The notes: generated by a model from the sequence alone, not told the origin. Shown: positions 42,410 to 53,129, counted from the first letter of the stretch. The stretch: DNA of 64,000 bases from Ascarosepion bandense (GCA_037127315.1 JBBBDQ010000227.1:748501-812500); one strand, 5' to 3'. Translations and numbers: made by a program.

Positions 42410-44335
42410 TTTTTTTTTTAATCATTTAACCCCAAGCCAGGCATTCCACTGCCACTACTGCGCATGGGGCTACATAGGGGAAGGTAAAGAAGAGGAGTGG
42501 TTAGATGTAGGAAATGTCAGAAGGAAGGTGATAGATGGGTAAGGATACCGAGGATGAGGGTTGGGCAGATGGGAAAAGTGTTTGAAAGTATAAGAGCGAG
42601 TTAGTGTGTTAGGAGGTGTCTACTGACCTTACATTTAAACTCCTGGAGATTGTAGCCGTCGGGGAAGCAATCATGTGGAAGGGAATTCAACAGTCGGGAA
42701 GTGCGAGAAAAAAACTGTTGGAGTATAAGTTGCAGTTGCATTTTACCGGTTTCACTGTAAAAGGGTGGGATCTAGTTGCTAATCTAGTTTCTCGTGCAAA
42801 TTCGTCTCTAGGGGGCAGCAGTGATCTAAGTTCATCGGAGCAGAAGCCGTGAAAGTATTTATAGAAGAGACACAGGGAAGCCATGTCGCGCCGTTGAGAG
42901 AGAGACTGCAAGCGGTCTGCCAAGTTGGTACCGATCACATTACAGACCCTCCGCTATACCTTGTCGAGAAGCCCAAGGAGAATAGCAAGGGCACCCGACC
43001 AGATATGGCAGCAGTATTCAATGCACGTGCGGATGGTAGATCTATATATGTGCAAAATAGATTCAGTCGGAAAAAACTTCCGGGCTCTGCACAGAGAACC
43101 AACTTTCATAGCAGCGGATTTAGCAATGGATTCGATATAGTCATTCCATTTGAGGTCCGCTGTAAGTGTGAGACCAAGGAGGCGTAATGTTTTACTCTCT
43201 GGGAGGAAAGCCTGGTTCATGCTAATGGGAGGTAGGTGTGATTGTCTATGGTGGTTAATTGATAGTAGCTTCGTTTTAGAAGCATTACAATTTCCGAGCC
43301 ATTTCTTACCCCAGTCCAATACGGATTGGAGGTCCTTTTCAAGCTCGGTTTCAAGGTGAGCTTTGTCGTCTACACCAGATTTTTGGTCGACGTGAGCGTA
43401 AACTGTGGTGTCAACGGCGTACATACCTACTTGGCATCTTATGGAATCGGGGAGATCATTGAAGTATATAAGAAAGAGCGTAGGACCTAGGATAGAGCTT
43501 TGAGGGACACCCGCGTTCGTATGGTAGTTCTGGGAGGCATGTCCGTTTAATACCACCTTCATTGTGCGGTTTGAGAGGAATGAGTGGATTGGTTACAAAC
43601 AAATGTCCGGTTATACCATAGCTCCGCAGTTTGCATAGAAGGCCAACATGCCAAACTCTGTCGACAACGGTTCGGGCTTCACCATTCCTATCGAGTGCCT
43701 GATATATGTACCCGGTGATGGTCGTTAGCATATCAGCATTAGACCCGGTGAAGCGGAAACCATACTGTTTGTCCGAGAGGAGCCTGTGTGCTGTGAGATG
43801 CTGAACGACCCCGGCGTTGATAATGGCTTCGAACACTTTGCCAAAGATCGGAAGAAGGCTGATAGGTCGGTAATTTGCGGGGTCCGAGGGTTCTCCAGTA
43901 TTTTTAAATATAGGAACTACACAGGAAGATTTCCAACAGGCAAGAAAGCAGGAAGTAGATAGGCAGAAGTTGTAGAGCTTAGAAAGGACAGAGGAAAGTT
44001 CGGGGGCACATTTCTTTAAGACTATGATTGGAATTCCGTCCCCTCCGCTCGCTTTGTGAGGGTCAAGTTTTGAAATTATCTTAGAGACAAGCGAGGGTGT
44101 AATATGGACGTTATTTAGTTGAGCCTCAGTTCTAGGTGGGAAGTCGGGTGTAGAAACTCCAGACGGGTCCAGTCTCGAATTACCCGAGAATCTGCGGGCA
44201 AAGCATTCAGCCTTGTCCGCTGGGGAGGTGAGGACTTCAAATTTGTCGATTAGTGGGGGTATTGTGGACTTGCTCTTATTAAGAACTTTCTTAAATGTGT
44301 CATTTTGATGGTATTGAAAAAAACAAACCAAAAAC
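42410..44335 (-). mobile_element. LINE-A, best preserved copy A8 (linker, RT, C-terminus)
   Basis: Minus strand. Frame 44331-43456 (291 codons) begins in the endonuclease-RT linker (LLIDKFEVL-like, ADKAECFARRFSGNSRLDPS), continues ISKLDPHKASGGDGIP (the KASGPDGIP motif), then WKSSCVVPIFKNTGEPSDPA, NYRPISLLPIFGKVFEAIIN and ADMLTTITGYIYQALDRNGE. Frame 43562-42954 carries VVLNGHASQNYHTNAGVPQS, LFLIYFNDLPDSI and MYAVDTTVYAHVDQKSGV, where the catalytic YADD reads YAVD. It continues [20 protein letters not shown] and CIEYCCHIWSGALAILLGLL. Frame 42938-42687 gives LCLFYKYFHGFCSDELRSLL and SHPFTVKPVKCNCNLYSN. The 3' UTR ends at an A-tail (T-run 42411-42420 on plus). Two or more frameshifts and the YAVD change make it inactive. 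Confidence 0.9.
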
Positions 44336-44799
44336 TAGTAGTGGTTAGCCTTTCCACAGAGAAAGGCTCAACATTCTTTGACCGGATGTTATTTTTGAAC
44401 AACGTTTAAAGACAGTTTATTGATGTAAATTTCCTTTTTCTTAAACTCTTGTTTTTGTCCTGTGAAAGGTTAACAGTTTCATTGAGAATTAGATTATGAT
44501 GATAAATTAGGATTTATAGTAAGTGTTATTAGAAAAAAGTTAAAAAAAAATTAGTAGAAAATAACCTTAAATAAGAGCTTAGTAAGGTTAGTATAAATTG
44601 AATATATGAATTTCTGTTGTATGTGTTCTGTTTGGAAATTAAAAAAAAAATAAAACATGCACGCGCGCGCGCACACACACACACACATATACATATATGC
44701 ATGTTTAATGAAATTAACTCGTCCCTCCACGCTCAAAGAAAATAATAAGTAAACCTTATATGATACAAATCCTATGTCATCCATCAACTAACTATAACA
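44336..44799. other. Unannotated, with a short CG/CA microsatellite
   Basis: (CG)n(CA)n at 44662-44687; otherwise AT-rich. The small open frame over it (44551-44787, minus) is not a gene. Confidence 0.45.
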
Positions 44800-45720
44800 C
44801 ACAAAGTAAAATTTCACACCCGCAAAAGTGGATCAAGCGACTAAAAGCATTTTGAAAAAACCAACTATAATAGACGAAGCAAAATTGCACACACTCAAAA
44901 GTTGATTCAAACGCCTAAAACATGTTGGAAAAACCCAGATCAGGAAAAATTCACACGTCAGTGTGAAAAGCAAAATTCTGGATCCTGATTGGATTAAAAA
45001 CAAAAATTCATATATGACGTTTTTTCACACCTAGAAGCGAAAAGGCCTGCTGGAGCCAGGCAACATTAGAAGCTTCACTATTTAAAACAGGTCGGCGACC
45101 GGTCAAAATAAATCAGCATGGGATCGGTTAGCTGACGGACCTTGCAGTAATGTAACAAAAGAAATTTCAAATTCAGTTAGAATGGGAGCAGTATCTGATA
45201 GCATATCACAATTAAGAAACTTTGACCCGACACGGTCACGTCGCGCCGACATTTTCTTCCAACTTTCTTTTCTTCTTTTTCACTCAACACCGCCAAAGAG
45301 AGCAACAACAACAGGACACGTTAAGTACTATTTCTTTATTTCTGCTTTCTCACCCTGTCGCCGACTTACCAAAAATAAGATGGAACATAATACTTTATAT
45401 TCTGCTACGACACAACCATGAACTCTAAACTTCTGTGGACATTTTAAATACTTACATTTCTCTTAGAACAATTTTAACTCCAAAACTAGATGTATTTTTT
45501 CTATTAACCTTTTTCTTTTCACAAATATATTATAGTGTTCAGTTAACAAAATTTCACTGATATTTTTGTTCTTACAATTTTGTCATTCTGGTAATAAATC
45601 TTTGCTTTAATGGAGAACCTAAATATTTTATCCTTCCATATTTCAACATCCGACATTCAACCTTCTGATATATAAATTGTAGGGACCTCGAACGTGTTTG
45701 GCACAATGCCAATTTACCAA
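44800..45720 (+). mobile_element. LTR-like dispersed repeat, copy 1 (promoter- and poly(A)-bearing)
   Basis: Two imperfect about 70-bp direct repeats (44802-44935; AAAATT.CACAC.C.CAAAAG). A palindromic TTCACACGTCAGTGTGAA at 44949-44966, ATTGG (inverted CCAAT) at about 44988, a TATA-like CTATTTAAAAC at about 45079-45089, and AATAAA at about 45593. The same order of blocks recurs in reverse orientation at 57650-58440. Enhancer-like repeats, TATA box and poly(A) signal in one unit fit a solo LTR. I could not fix TG..CA ends or a target duplication. Open frames 45182-45428 fall inside and lack family features. Confidence 0.45.
45079..45089 (+). promoter_or_regulatory. Candidate TATA box of the LTR-like repeat
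   Basis: CTATTTAAAAC lies about 95 bp downstream of an inverted CCAAT and upstream of the block GTAACAAAAGAAATTTCAA. The dispersed partner has GGCTATAAAAACAC at the corresponding place (about 58245-58258, minus). Confidence 0.4.
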
Positions 45721-46327
45721 GCATCACCGAGGCCCCTACAGTCTACAACAACTTCAAGCACAAAATCCTCCACAACCTAGACTAGGGGAAAAACATTTAA
45801 ATCAGAGCAGGGAATATGAAATTCACTACGTCATCGTGGCGAGAAATTTCATGTAAAGAAGCGATCATCAATCTGTACACAGAATGAATATGCCAAACAT
45901 TTTTCTTTTGTTTTCTATCAAAACGTACACTAGTCCTTCACTCTTCGTGAAAAGATCTTTTGCTCTGTTCTGTGTTTTGTCGTTGTCATGGAAATCATAT
46001 TTTTGTCTGCTGGGAGAACCTTCCTGTTTTGAAGGAGGAAGAGTTAATGACGTCAATCATCCTTCTACCTAAAGGCTCTGTCCAAGGTCATATATGAAAA
46101 TACAATATATGAGCAAAATAAACAGATCAGTTATTATTTCTTTCTATTTCATACGAGTATACAAAAATGAACATTAAAGCAGACGATAATTAACACGTCA
46201 GCAAAAACAACAAAAAAATACAAAACCTTAAACTAGCAGACGTACGTCTGCTAAATAGTTTGACACTCGGATACACTGTCTTAACTTCAAAATAAAATAG
46301 AGCGTATACACAAATTAAGTGTACCTT
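45721..46327. other. Mostly unannotated
   Basis: About 45700-45785 can be read as NLPSITEAPTVYNNFKHKIL, like the C-terminus of some non-LTR RTs, but the alignment with the LTR-like repeat makes this ambiguous. The open frames at 45868-46072 are unrecognised. Confidence 0.35.
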
Positions 46328-46336
46328 AGAAAATCT

Positions 46337-46636
46337 GTGGCGCAGTGGATATCGGCTTGGAACGAGAAAACGGGGACAGAGTTCAAATTCCAGTCGAATC
46401 CGTTGCGTTCACTTACGCGCAAATACCCTTGGGAAAGGAATTAATCCGTCTTTTCCTTTCAGCTATGGGTTAAATAACAAGACAGATTGGGTTCTATAGC
46501 CTTGGCTGGCAACCAGTCTACCGCAGAAAGCAATGGCAACCTACTGCGGGATAATCTTCTGCCCAGTCAGTCATGTCTCTTTCGAGACATGATTGCCCAA
46601 GCGTGTTTCACGTATGGCACTTAACTGACTGACTGA
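46337..46636 (+). mobile_element. SINE-1, full-length, with 9-bp TSD
   Basis: GTGGCGCAGTGGATATCGGC head, box B GAGTTCAAATTCCAGTCG, CATGTCTCTTTCGAGACATG stem-loop, end GCACTTAACTGACTGACTGA. AGAAAATCT (46328-46336) and AGAGAATCT (46637-46645) are the probable target duplication. Confidence 0.9.
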
Positions 46637-46645
46637 AGAGAATCT

Positions 46646-48110
46646 ACTCAAATGTTAATCTTTGTTATTCTAATTTGAATTTCTAACATTTCATCTGCAT
46701 TTTTTGAAGTGTCTGAGGATAACTTCCTCGCTTGAAACTTCTAGTCACGCCTCTAGTAGTGTCGCTTTGATATTTTAAAACCATATATTCAAAACGAAGA
46801 ATATCACCAAACGGCTGATTGTAATGCCGAAATAGACCCTGGCAGACTGATTTAAAAAGTGAAAGGGAAGCTAGATTAATTATCTACCGTCCCAAATGAG
46901 AATTTTCGAAGACACTCTGGCACCACTGCCCTATGGAGGCTACTTTCTGCTTATTACTATATGTCGGGATACATTCCGGATCATATGAGAGTTACTCGGA
47001 AATTTTACTAAATTTTATCTTAGTACTTGAAAAGAGGTGGCCTTATCTATTTTGAAAGAGTTTAGGGAGTCTAGGGAATTGTAGTTTTTTGTGTGGTATG
47101 AGTAATGACAGGAGAAAGATTTTGAAATAATATTTCTTATACTTTACTCTCAAGTGAATCGAAATGGAAAATATAATCTTATCCTTAAAACAAACATTTC
47201 TCCAATCATAGACGAAAACTTTCATTATCATGAAAGACTTTTTCCCTTGACAACATTTTGGTGACTAAAACACGCCGTAGTATCGCTCTTCAGTACGGTT
47301 CTCCAGAATTTATTTTCATACTAATGTTCTCGCTAGATTATGATTGGCATAATTTTTGTTAATTCGCCACAAATAATGTACAGTTACTTATCACAAATAT
47401 TAATTCACCCCAAGAAAATATAAATTTTCAATCAAAATTTTTTTTGTCTTTTTTAAATTAAATTTTTGGAACATTTTGGAAACTATAAATTTTAAATAAA
47501 AATCCCTTTAGCTTGCCGCAAAACAACTTCAAAATTAAAAACAATGTCAAAAATCAGGGAGTTATTCACATTTCGTAAGTATTCGGAGTACTTACAATTA
47601 ATTTTTCACAATTTAAAAAAGAAAAAGAAAAAATGTTTTTAACTTGTTTATCGGAGTAAGCACACGCTTAAATAGCGTTGCCGTCTTCAAAGTTCAACCC
47701 AATCGGAGTGCAATCCAAGGATCTCGCTCTAGGAGAATCTGGTGTGAATTTTCGTAATTATAATTTCTATTTGTATTTTGTAATTTTGAGGCAAATTAAC
47801 AGAAAATAACTTTCCATAAAGTTCGTGGGAAGAAGCAAGTATATCTTACATCTCAATAATGAAAGACGATGGTATTGAGGCTGGTTTGACTCAGTGTACG
47901 TGGCGTGGTGGGTCTTAGCTGTGAGTGCGACAGTTGCCAGAACCATGTAGTGTTGCTCATCTAAGCATTTTTTTATGCAAATAGAGATAGAGTAGCAAGT
48001 TGCTTGCAACGTTTTGTACAATAACTTTAGGTATATAAGGTAAAGTATTTGCAGAAACATCAAGCTTATGGGTCATTTCTTTTCAAATTTGGTAGTTTTC
48101 GCGCCAAGTG
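46646..48110. other. Long stretch without a recognised element
   Basis: AT-rich; open frames 47043-47231 and 47767-48063 (minus) have no recognisable family features. Confidence 0.45.
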
Positions 48111-48118
48111 CTATTTAT

Positions 48119-48423
48119 GTGCGTTGTGGTGCAGGGGATATCGGCTTGGAACGATAAATTGGGGAGCCGAGTTCGAATTCTAGTTGAATTCATTGCGTTC
48201 ACTTCCGCGCAAATACCCCTGGGAAAAGGTATTAATCGGTCTCTTCCTTCCAGTTATGGGTTAAATAACAGGACAGATTGGGTTCTTTAGCCTTGGCTAG
48301 CAACCAATCTACCGCAGAAAGCAATGGCAACCTACTGCGGGATAATTTTCTGCCCAGTCAGTCATGTCTCTTTTGAGACATGATCGCCCAAGCGTATTTC
48401 ACGTATGGCACTTAACTGACTGA
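48119..48423 (+). mobile_element. SINE-1, full-length, with 8-bp TSD
   Basis: CTATTTAT at 48111-48118 and 48424-48431 flanks the element. Head GTGCGTTGTGGTGCAGGGG, stem-loop CATGTCTCTTTTGAGACATG, end GGCACTTAACTGACTGA. Confidence 0.9.
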
Positions 48424-48465
48424 CTATTTATATTGTTTTTATATAAATCTGTGAATATTTTGTGG

Positions 48466-48743
48466 ATGTGCCTTAGGATACAGTGGATATCGGCTCGGAA
48501 CGAGAAATCGGAGAGCCGAGTTCGATATTCTGGTTGAATTTGTTGCATTCACTTACGCGCAAATACCCTTGAGAAAAATATTAATCCGTCTCTTCTCCCT
48601 CCAGTTATGGGTTACGTAGCAGAGCAAATTGGGTTCTACAGCCTTAGTTGGCAACCAGTCTACTGCTAAAAGTAATGGTAATCTATTGCGGGGAAAACAT
48701 CTGCTCAGTCAGTCAATTTCGTTTGAGCCACTTAACTGACTGA
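48466..48743 (+). mobile_element. SINE-1, diverged, plus
   Basis: Head GATGTGCCTTAGGATACAGT, box B GAGTTCGATATTCTGG, 3' part shortened across the stem-loop (CAGTCAATTTCGTTTGAGCC), end CACTTAACTGACTGA. Confidence 0.8.
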
Positions 48744-48821
48744 ATATTTCGTAAACAGAAGATTTTTTCTTTTAGATATGAATACTTTGTATTAAGAAAT
48801 AAATATATAATAAAAAACACC

Positions 48822-48895
48822 TCGACATGGTGTAATGGTTAACGAGCTTGTCTCGTTAGAATCATTACAAATGAGTAGTGAGTTCGATTTTTGGA
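48822..48895 (+). mobile_element. SINE-2 head fragment
   Basis: CCTCGACATGGTGTAATGGT, TAACGAGCTTGTCTCGTTAG, box B GAGTTCGATTTTTGG. Interrupted at box B by the SINE-1 starting at 48896; the SINE-2 body is not found afterwards. Confidence 0.75.
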
Positions 48896-49200
48896 TGTGC
48901 GTTGTGGTACAGTGGATATCGGCTCGGAACGAGAAATCGGGGAGCCGAGTTCAAATTCCAGTTGAATTCCTTGCATTCACTTACGGGCAAATATCTTTGG
49001 GAAAGGTATTAATCCGTCTCTTTCCTCCAGTTATGGGTTAATTAATAAACCAGATTGGGTTCTATAGCCTTGGTCGGCAACCAGTCTACCGCAGAAAGCA
49101 ATAGCAACCTACTGCGGGGTAATCCTCTGCCCAGTCAGTCATGTCTCTTTCGACACATGGTCGCCCAAGCGTGTATCACGTATGGCCCTTAACCGACTGA
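48896..49200 (+). mobile_element. SINE-1, full-length, plus
   Basis: GTGCGTTGTGGTACAGTGG head, GAGTTCAAATTCCAGTTG box B, stem-loop with one change (CATGTCTCTTTCGACACATG), end CCCTTAACCGACTGA. Confidence 0.9.
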
Positions 49201-49490
49201 TCTACAAAAGATTGAGAAGATCTGTTTCCCTCAGGAAGTCTAGTAACAGGGAAATGGGCAGTTCTTTAAAGAATATCTCGAGGTTCTATATCAACGTATG
49301 TGGGCATATCTTATATATTCTATCATTATGTATTTTATAGTTAATCAGTATCCACAGGATGTGCATCGGGTGGGGTGGGAGCTTCATCCTTATAAGTGAT
49401 ATATGTATGTCGGATTCAAAACCAGGTCCTCACAGTGTGTTGCCATCATTCAGGTAATGATTCTGCAAGACAACTGTCAGTCTGATGTCA
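49201..49490. other. No recognisable feature
   Basis: Short spacer between SINE-1 and LINE-B B11. Confidence 0.4.
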
Positions 49491-50002
49491 TTCTTCTTCT
49501 TCTATGTGCCCTGTCCCTTCAGGACGTAGGCGATCATGGATCTCCACGTTTCCCTATCCCTTGTGGCTCTTAGTATGTTTGCTCCTGTTGCTTCTGGCAG
49601 CCCCCGTTCCGTCATCCACCTGATCAGACGCTGCAAATATGTTATCCGCTGCCTTCCTCTGTCTCTCCTTCCTTCTATCTGTCCAGTCAGTATCAGGTTC
49701 TCCAGGCTCTCTTTCCTCATTGCATGTCCCAGGAACTTCAGTTGTCTCTTCCTGATGCTCAGCATCAATTTCCTTTTTGTTGCTATTCTTTCTAACACCT
49801 CGTCGTTGCTTGTATGCTCAGTCCACGATATCCGTAGCATCCTTCTGTAGAACCACATTTCGGCCGCTTCCAGTTTTGTCCTCATTTTCGATGATATTGT
49901 CCAGCATTCACAGCCGTATTGAAGAACTGACATCACGTAGCAGTCTAGCACTCTTTTCTTCGTTTCTATTGAGATTTTCCTGTGTGTTAGTATTTTGCTC
50001 AT
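49491..50002 (-). mobile_element. LINE-B 3' end, copy B11 with a 166-codon open frame
   Basis: The minus-strand frame 50002-49502 is uninterrupted: ILTHRKISIETKKRVLDCYV, SVLQYGCECWTISSKMRTKL, WFYRRMLRISWTEHTSNDEV, KRKLMLSIRKRQLKFLGHAM, RKESLENLILTGQIEGRRDR, RLIRWMTERGLPEATGANIL, RATRDRETWRSMIAYVLKGQ. This is the clean C-terminal part downstream of RT in LINE-B, followed by the (AAG)n tail (TTCTTCTTCTTC at 49493). 5'-truncated, but otherwise the best preserved C-terminus of the family here, so probably a recent insertion. Confidence 0.9.
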
Positions 50003-50496
50003 ATGGAGTGATTTTTTTAAAAGTTTGTATGGTATTTTAATAGTTTTAAAAATATTTAGATATGTAGCATAACATTTTTTGTTAAATTCTTTGTTTTTTT
50101 TTCCGTCTATACCTACATTGGTTGATATCCAAGGTAGGATGATTTTTGTATTTTTAAAGATTATCCCGGATTTCTAAAGATTTATGAATGTATGAGTCGT
50201 GTCATTTTTCCTTCGAGTGTTATTAGGCTAGAATCGGTAAAAAATTATAAATTAGGCTAGGATTATAATATATAAAATCTTTTCCTTCCAATGTTATTAG
50301 GTTGGAATCAGTAAAAATTATAAATTACTCTTCAGTTAATTTTTTTATGAGAACAAATAGCATCTTTAGCACTTGTAATTTTGAAGTATAAATGAATACA
50401 TAATCAGCTGGTCTGATTTGTTTATGGGTCTGATCTTTTATAGTTGTTTCTCTTACTTTGTTCAATATTTTAACCCGTCTGCGTGTATAGCTTTAT
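50003..50496. other. AT-rich spacer
   Basis: Contains a local imperfect duplication of GTTATTAGGCTAGAATCGGTAA / GTTATTAGGTTGGAATCAG type (about 50218-50330). Otherwise unremarkable. Confidence 0.45.
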
Positions 50497-50762
50497 TAAC
50501 ATCTGGAAGAAGCAGTTGAAATTTCTGGGGCACGTAATGAGGAAGGAGGGCTTGGAAAACTTGACACTCATAGGACAGAATGAGAGAGGGGATAGAGGAA
50601 AGCAGCAAGTAACATACTTGATGGGCTTGAGTAAATGGAGGGTAAAACATGGTTTGAGGGAAATAACAAAGAGTCGAAACTTATTAAGAGCTACAATAGA
50701 CAGGAAAATGTGGCGGGCCATGATCACCTATGTCCTGAAGAGTAACAGCGCATAAAAGAACT
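50497..50762 (+). mobile_element. LINE-B 3' end, copy B12
   Basis: Frame 50483-50755: KQLKFLGHVMRKEGLENLTL, IGQNERGDRGKQQVTYLMGL, SKWRVKHGLREITKSRNLLR, ATIDRKMWRAMITYVLK, then AGCGCATAAAAGAA. Open but 5'-truncated to about 265 bp. Confidence 0.85.
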
Positions 50763-50799
50763 TTGTCTTAATTTCCCAAATTTACTTTGTCATATAATG

Positions 50800-51340
50800 A
50801 TATTGTTATTATTATTATATCATTTTTCATTAAAAATCGATTTCTGCTATGGTCGCACTACCTACCAAGTGTGCAGAAAGACCAAAGGCAGGTCGTAGTG
50901 TGTTGTTATGGCTCCATTTCATGTTTTTTCTATCTTCCCTATCATCCCTAGTGTTACATAGACAAAGTTCTTCTTAGTGTGTGGGCTGTACTTAACAAGA
51001 TAATTTTTTGTATATCTCTTAAGCTGGGGTTTCTAGGGATTCTTTCAATGTGCGTTTTTTTTTCCATTTTTTATCATACCAAGTGCACCCAACTATCACT
51101 GGTACGATACTTATTTTCAATTTCCACATTTTTTTCTATTTCAATTTCCAGGTCTTTATATTTTGACAGTTTTTCGAAGTCCTTGGTTGCTAAATATTAC
51201 AATCCGCTGGGCAAACCATATCAATTAATAAGTAAGTTTTTTCTTTCTGTTTTTTAGCAATAATGTTCGGCCTATTTGCTTCAATTTTTCTGTCTATATG
51301 GATGGTATAATCTCATAGAATGGTGACATTATTATTATTA
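50800..51340 (-). mobile_element. LINE-F C-terminal region
   Basis: Minus strand, about 51320-51150: EANRPNIIAKKQKEKTYLLI, DMVCPADCNI and, after a stop, the KYxDL-W block (CQNIKTWKLK). About 51100-51000 gives IVPVIVGCTW and TLKESLETPA, then the LQK..L.STAH.LRR-like end; the 3' part to about 50850 reads NMKWSHNNTLRPAFGLSAHL. I recognise the RPDI..K..LIDxACPxD..VPVVVGALG block from many animal non-LTR elements. The RPD...D spacing could be a restriction-like endonuclease core (inference). Decayed. Confidence 0.55.
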
Positions 51341-51599
51341 TTATTTTACTGTTACAATCTTAGATCAATATTTGGATGGGAGATCACCTATGTTGGTGTG
51401 TTGATTTATGTGAATGGAACTATGATTTCCAGATTTTCATATCCCTGTGTTGAGGTATATTTGATACGGAATATAAAAGAAGTTATAGGTGTTGGAATGT
51501 TAGTGTAGAAGTGAGTGTATTGTGATTGGTAATTTTTTTTTCAGTATTAGTGTGTGCAGTAATGACACCTTTTTCTATCGCAGATGTGGTAGGTTTTGT
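51341..51599. other. Unassigned spacer between LINE-F and LINE-D
   Basis: A short stretch TTTGGATGGGAGATCACC resembles the 3' part of 5S rRNA genes, but no other 5S sequence is present. Confidence 0.35.
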
Positions 51600-52416
51600 T
51601 CGGTTCTAAACTTAGACTTTGTATAGAGGAAGTGGGGAAGGCTCCCAAACAAGGACTTAATGTTTGATTTTTGAATTAGTTGTAATTTCTTTTAAGCATG
51701 ATTTCCTGGATGAGCTATGGTCAACACTGCCGTCATCTGGTTTTGATCTGATGAACACTTTGTGTAAACGGAGCATCACTTGACGGTTTGTTCCTCCAAT
51801 CCTTCTTAAATATTACTTTTAATAAATTTGGTTATGTTTTGACATTTTTCTCTGAGGGCATCAACGTATGATTTGCAGTTCAATTTATTATCAAAAATTA
51901 GTCCTAAGTATTTGAATGGGAGAATCATTGGAACTGTGGAATTGTTAATTTTTAATTAGGGATAATGGGGGTTTGATCCTTTATTGCAACAATGCAGGCA
52001 TGTTTCTTACGTTCTTAGTTCTTGGAAAAAATGCATCCATTTTCATCTGCCTATTTTTGGATATATTTTTAGGCAGTTTTGTATTTTTCTTGCTATGGAT
52101 GTCATGTTTGAAAAAACAGAAAATGGAAAAACCATAAGCAAACAGATTTTTCAATTTCTGTAGTGTCTACTTTAATGAAGTTATTAAATTTTAATATGGA
52201 TAGCGTGTCAGACAGCAAATTGCCTTTTGGCACTTACATTTCTTGTTTACGCAGGTCGGATATTCCGTCCCCAAGACTGACGTTAAATACTCGATGAGCT
52301 AAAAAAAATTTTAATGAATATGGTTATTTTTCCTTTTATCTTTAATGTGCACATGTTATTCATTATTCCATTTTTCCAAGTAAAGTCAAAGGCCTTGATT
52401 TTCGTTCTGGTAAGGG
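51600..52416 (-). mobile_element. LINE-D, jockey-type RT remnant
   Basis: Minus strand from 52412: KIKAFDFTWKNGIMNN (motif A region, like KAYDTTWKYGIL of LINE-C), then a decayed motif B (KAICCLTRYPY), FAYGFSIFCFFKHDIHSKKN (decayed YVDD box), LPKNISKNRQMKMD and FKYLGLIFDNKLNCKSYVDA. Order and spacing follow jockey-group RTs. The SINE-1 at 52417 cuts its 5' side. Confidence 0.6.
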
Positions 52417-52714
52417 GTGCGTTCTGGTGCGGTGCATATCGACTCAGAACGAGAAATGGACATCCGAGTTCGAATTCCAGTGAATACGTTGCATTCGCTT
52501 ATGCGCAAATATTCTTGGGAAAGGTATTAATCTGATTCTTCTCCCTCAAGTTATGGGTTAAATAATAAGACAAATTGGGTTCTATAGCCTTGGTTGCAAA
52601 CCAGTCTTCCGTAGAAAGCAACCTATTGCGAGAAAATCCTTCTACCCAGGTAGTCATTCTCTGAAGACATGATCATACCAAGCGTGTATCATATATGGAA
52701 CTTAACTGACTGAA
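52417..52714 (+). mobile_element. SINE-1, plus, diverged
   Basis: GTGCGTTCTGGTGCGGTGC head, box B GAGTTCGAATTCCAGTG, the region around the stem-loop decayed (TCATTCTCTGAAGACATGAT), end GGAACTTAACTGACTGA. It abuts the LINE-D motif-A region. Confidence 0.8.
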
Positions 52715-52879
52715 AGAGTGTGACGATGGCATATAACCTCAAACAACTCCAAGAAATTTTAAAACTCTCTAACAGGAAACTATATTCCTGCTTTCCTGAA
52801 CTCACAGCTGCATATGACTGAATGATACTTCCTCTTCTCATTCACTAGAAAGCGCACTCCTTACTCCGATCCACTCTGG

Positions 52880-53022
52880 CCACCTCAAGGTGGTGTAATG
52901 GTTAGCAAGTTTATCTCGCTAGAACCATTGCAGTTGAGTAGTGAGTTCGATCCTCACTGGGTGTCCCGTACTTTCGGTTTTGTGCCGCATCTAAGCTGCG
53001 CTTAGAAAATCACCATACTCCG
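52880..53022 (+). mobile_element. SINE-2, best copy
   Basis: CCTCAAGGTGGTGTAATGGT, TAGCAAGTTTATCTCGCTAG, box B GAGTTCGATCCTCACTGGG, CCGTACTTTCGGTTTTGTGC, CGCATCTAAGCTGCGCTTAG. Confidence 0.8.
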
Positions 53023-53129
53023 ATTCAATTAATGCATCAAATTAATAGCGGACTATATCGCCCTTCCGAATCTTAAATGTATGGTGAAGACCAAATACAA
53101 AAATATTTCACATCTCATTAAGATTACCA

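Noticed and set aside
42616..43359. Several plus-strand open frames of 68-112 codons
   Set aside because: They are antisense to the LINE-A copy on the minus strand, whose frames match known RT motifs.
45695..45785. Possible LINE C-terminus (NLPSITEAPTVYNNFKHKIL)
   Set aside because: The reading is not supported in the partner copy of the LTR-like repeat, and no upstream RT sequence is present; kept only as a note.
49536..50040. Plus-strand open frames of 87-104 codons
   Set aside because: Antisense to the intact LINE-B C-terminal frame; the same antisense pattern recurs at 33274-33588 and 38888-39201.
51356..51400. Similarity to the 3' part of 5S rRNA (TTTGGATGGGAGATCACC)
   Set aside because: Only about 20 bases match; the rest of a 5S gene is absent.
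52880..53022. tRNA gene-like head (A box and B box)
   Set aside because: No acceptor-stem pairing and the same non-tRNA body follows in other copies, so it is a SINE. The same applies to the SINE-1 heads.
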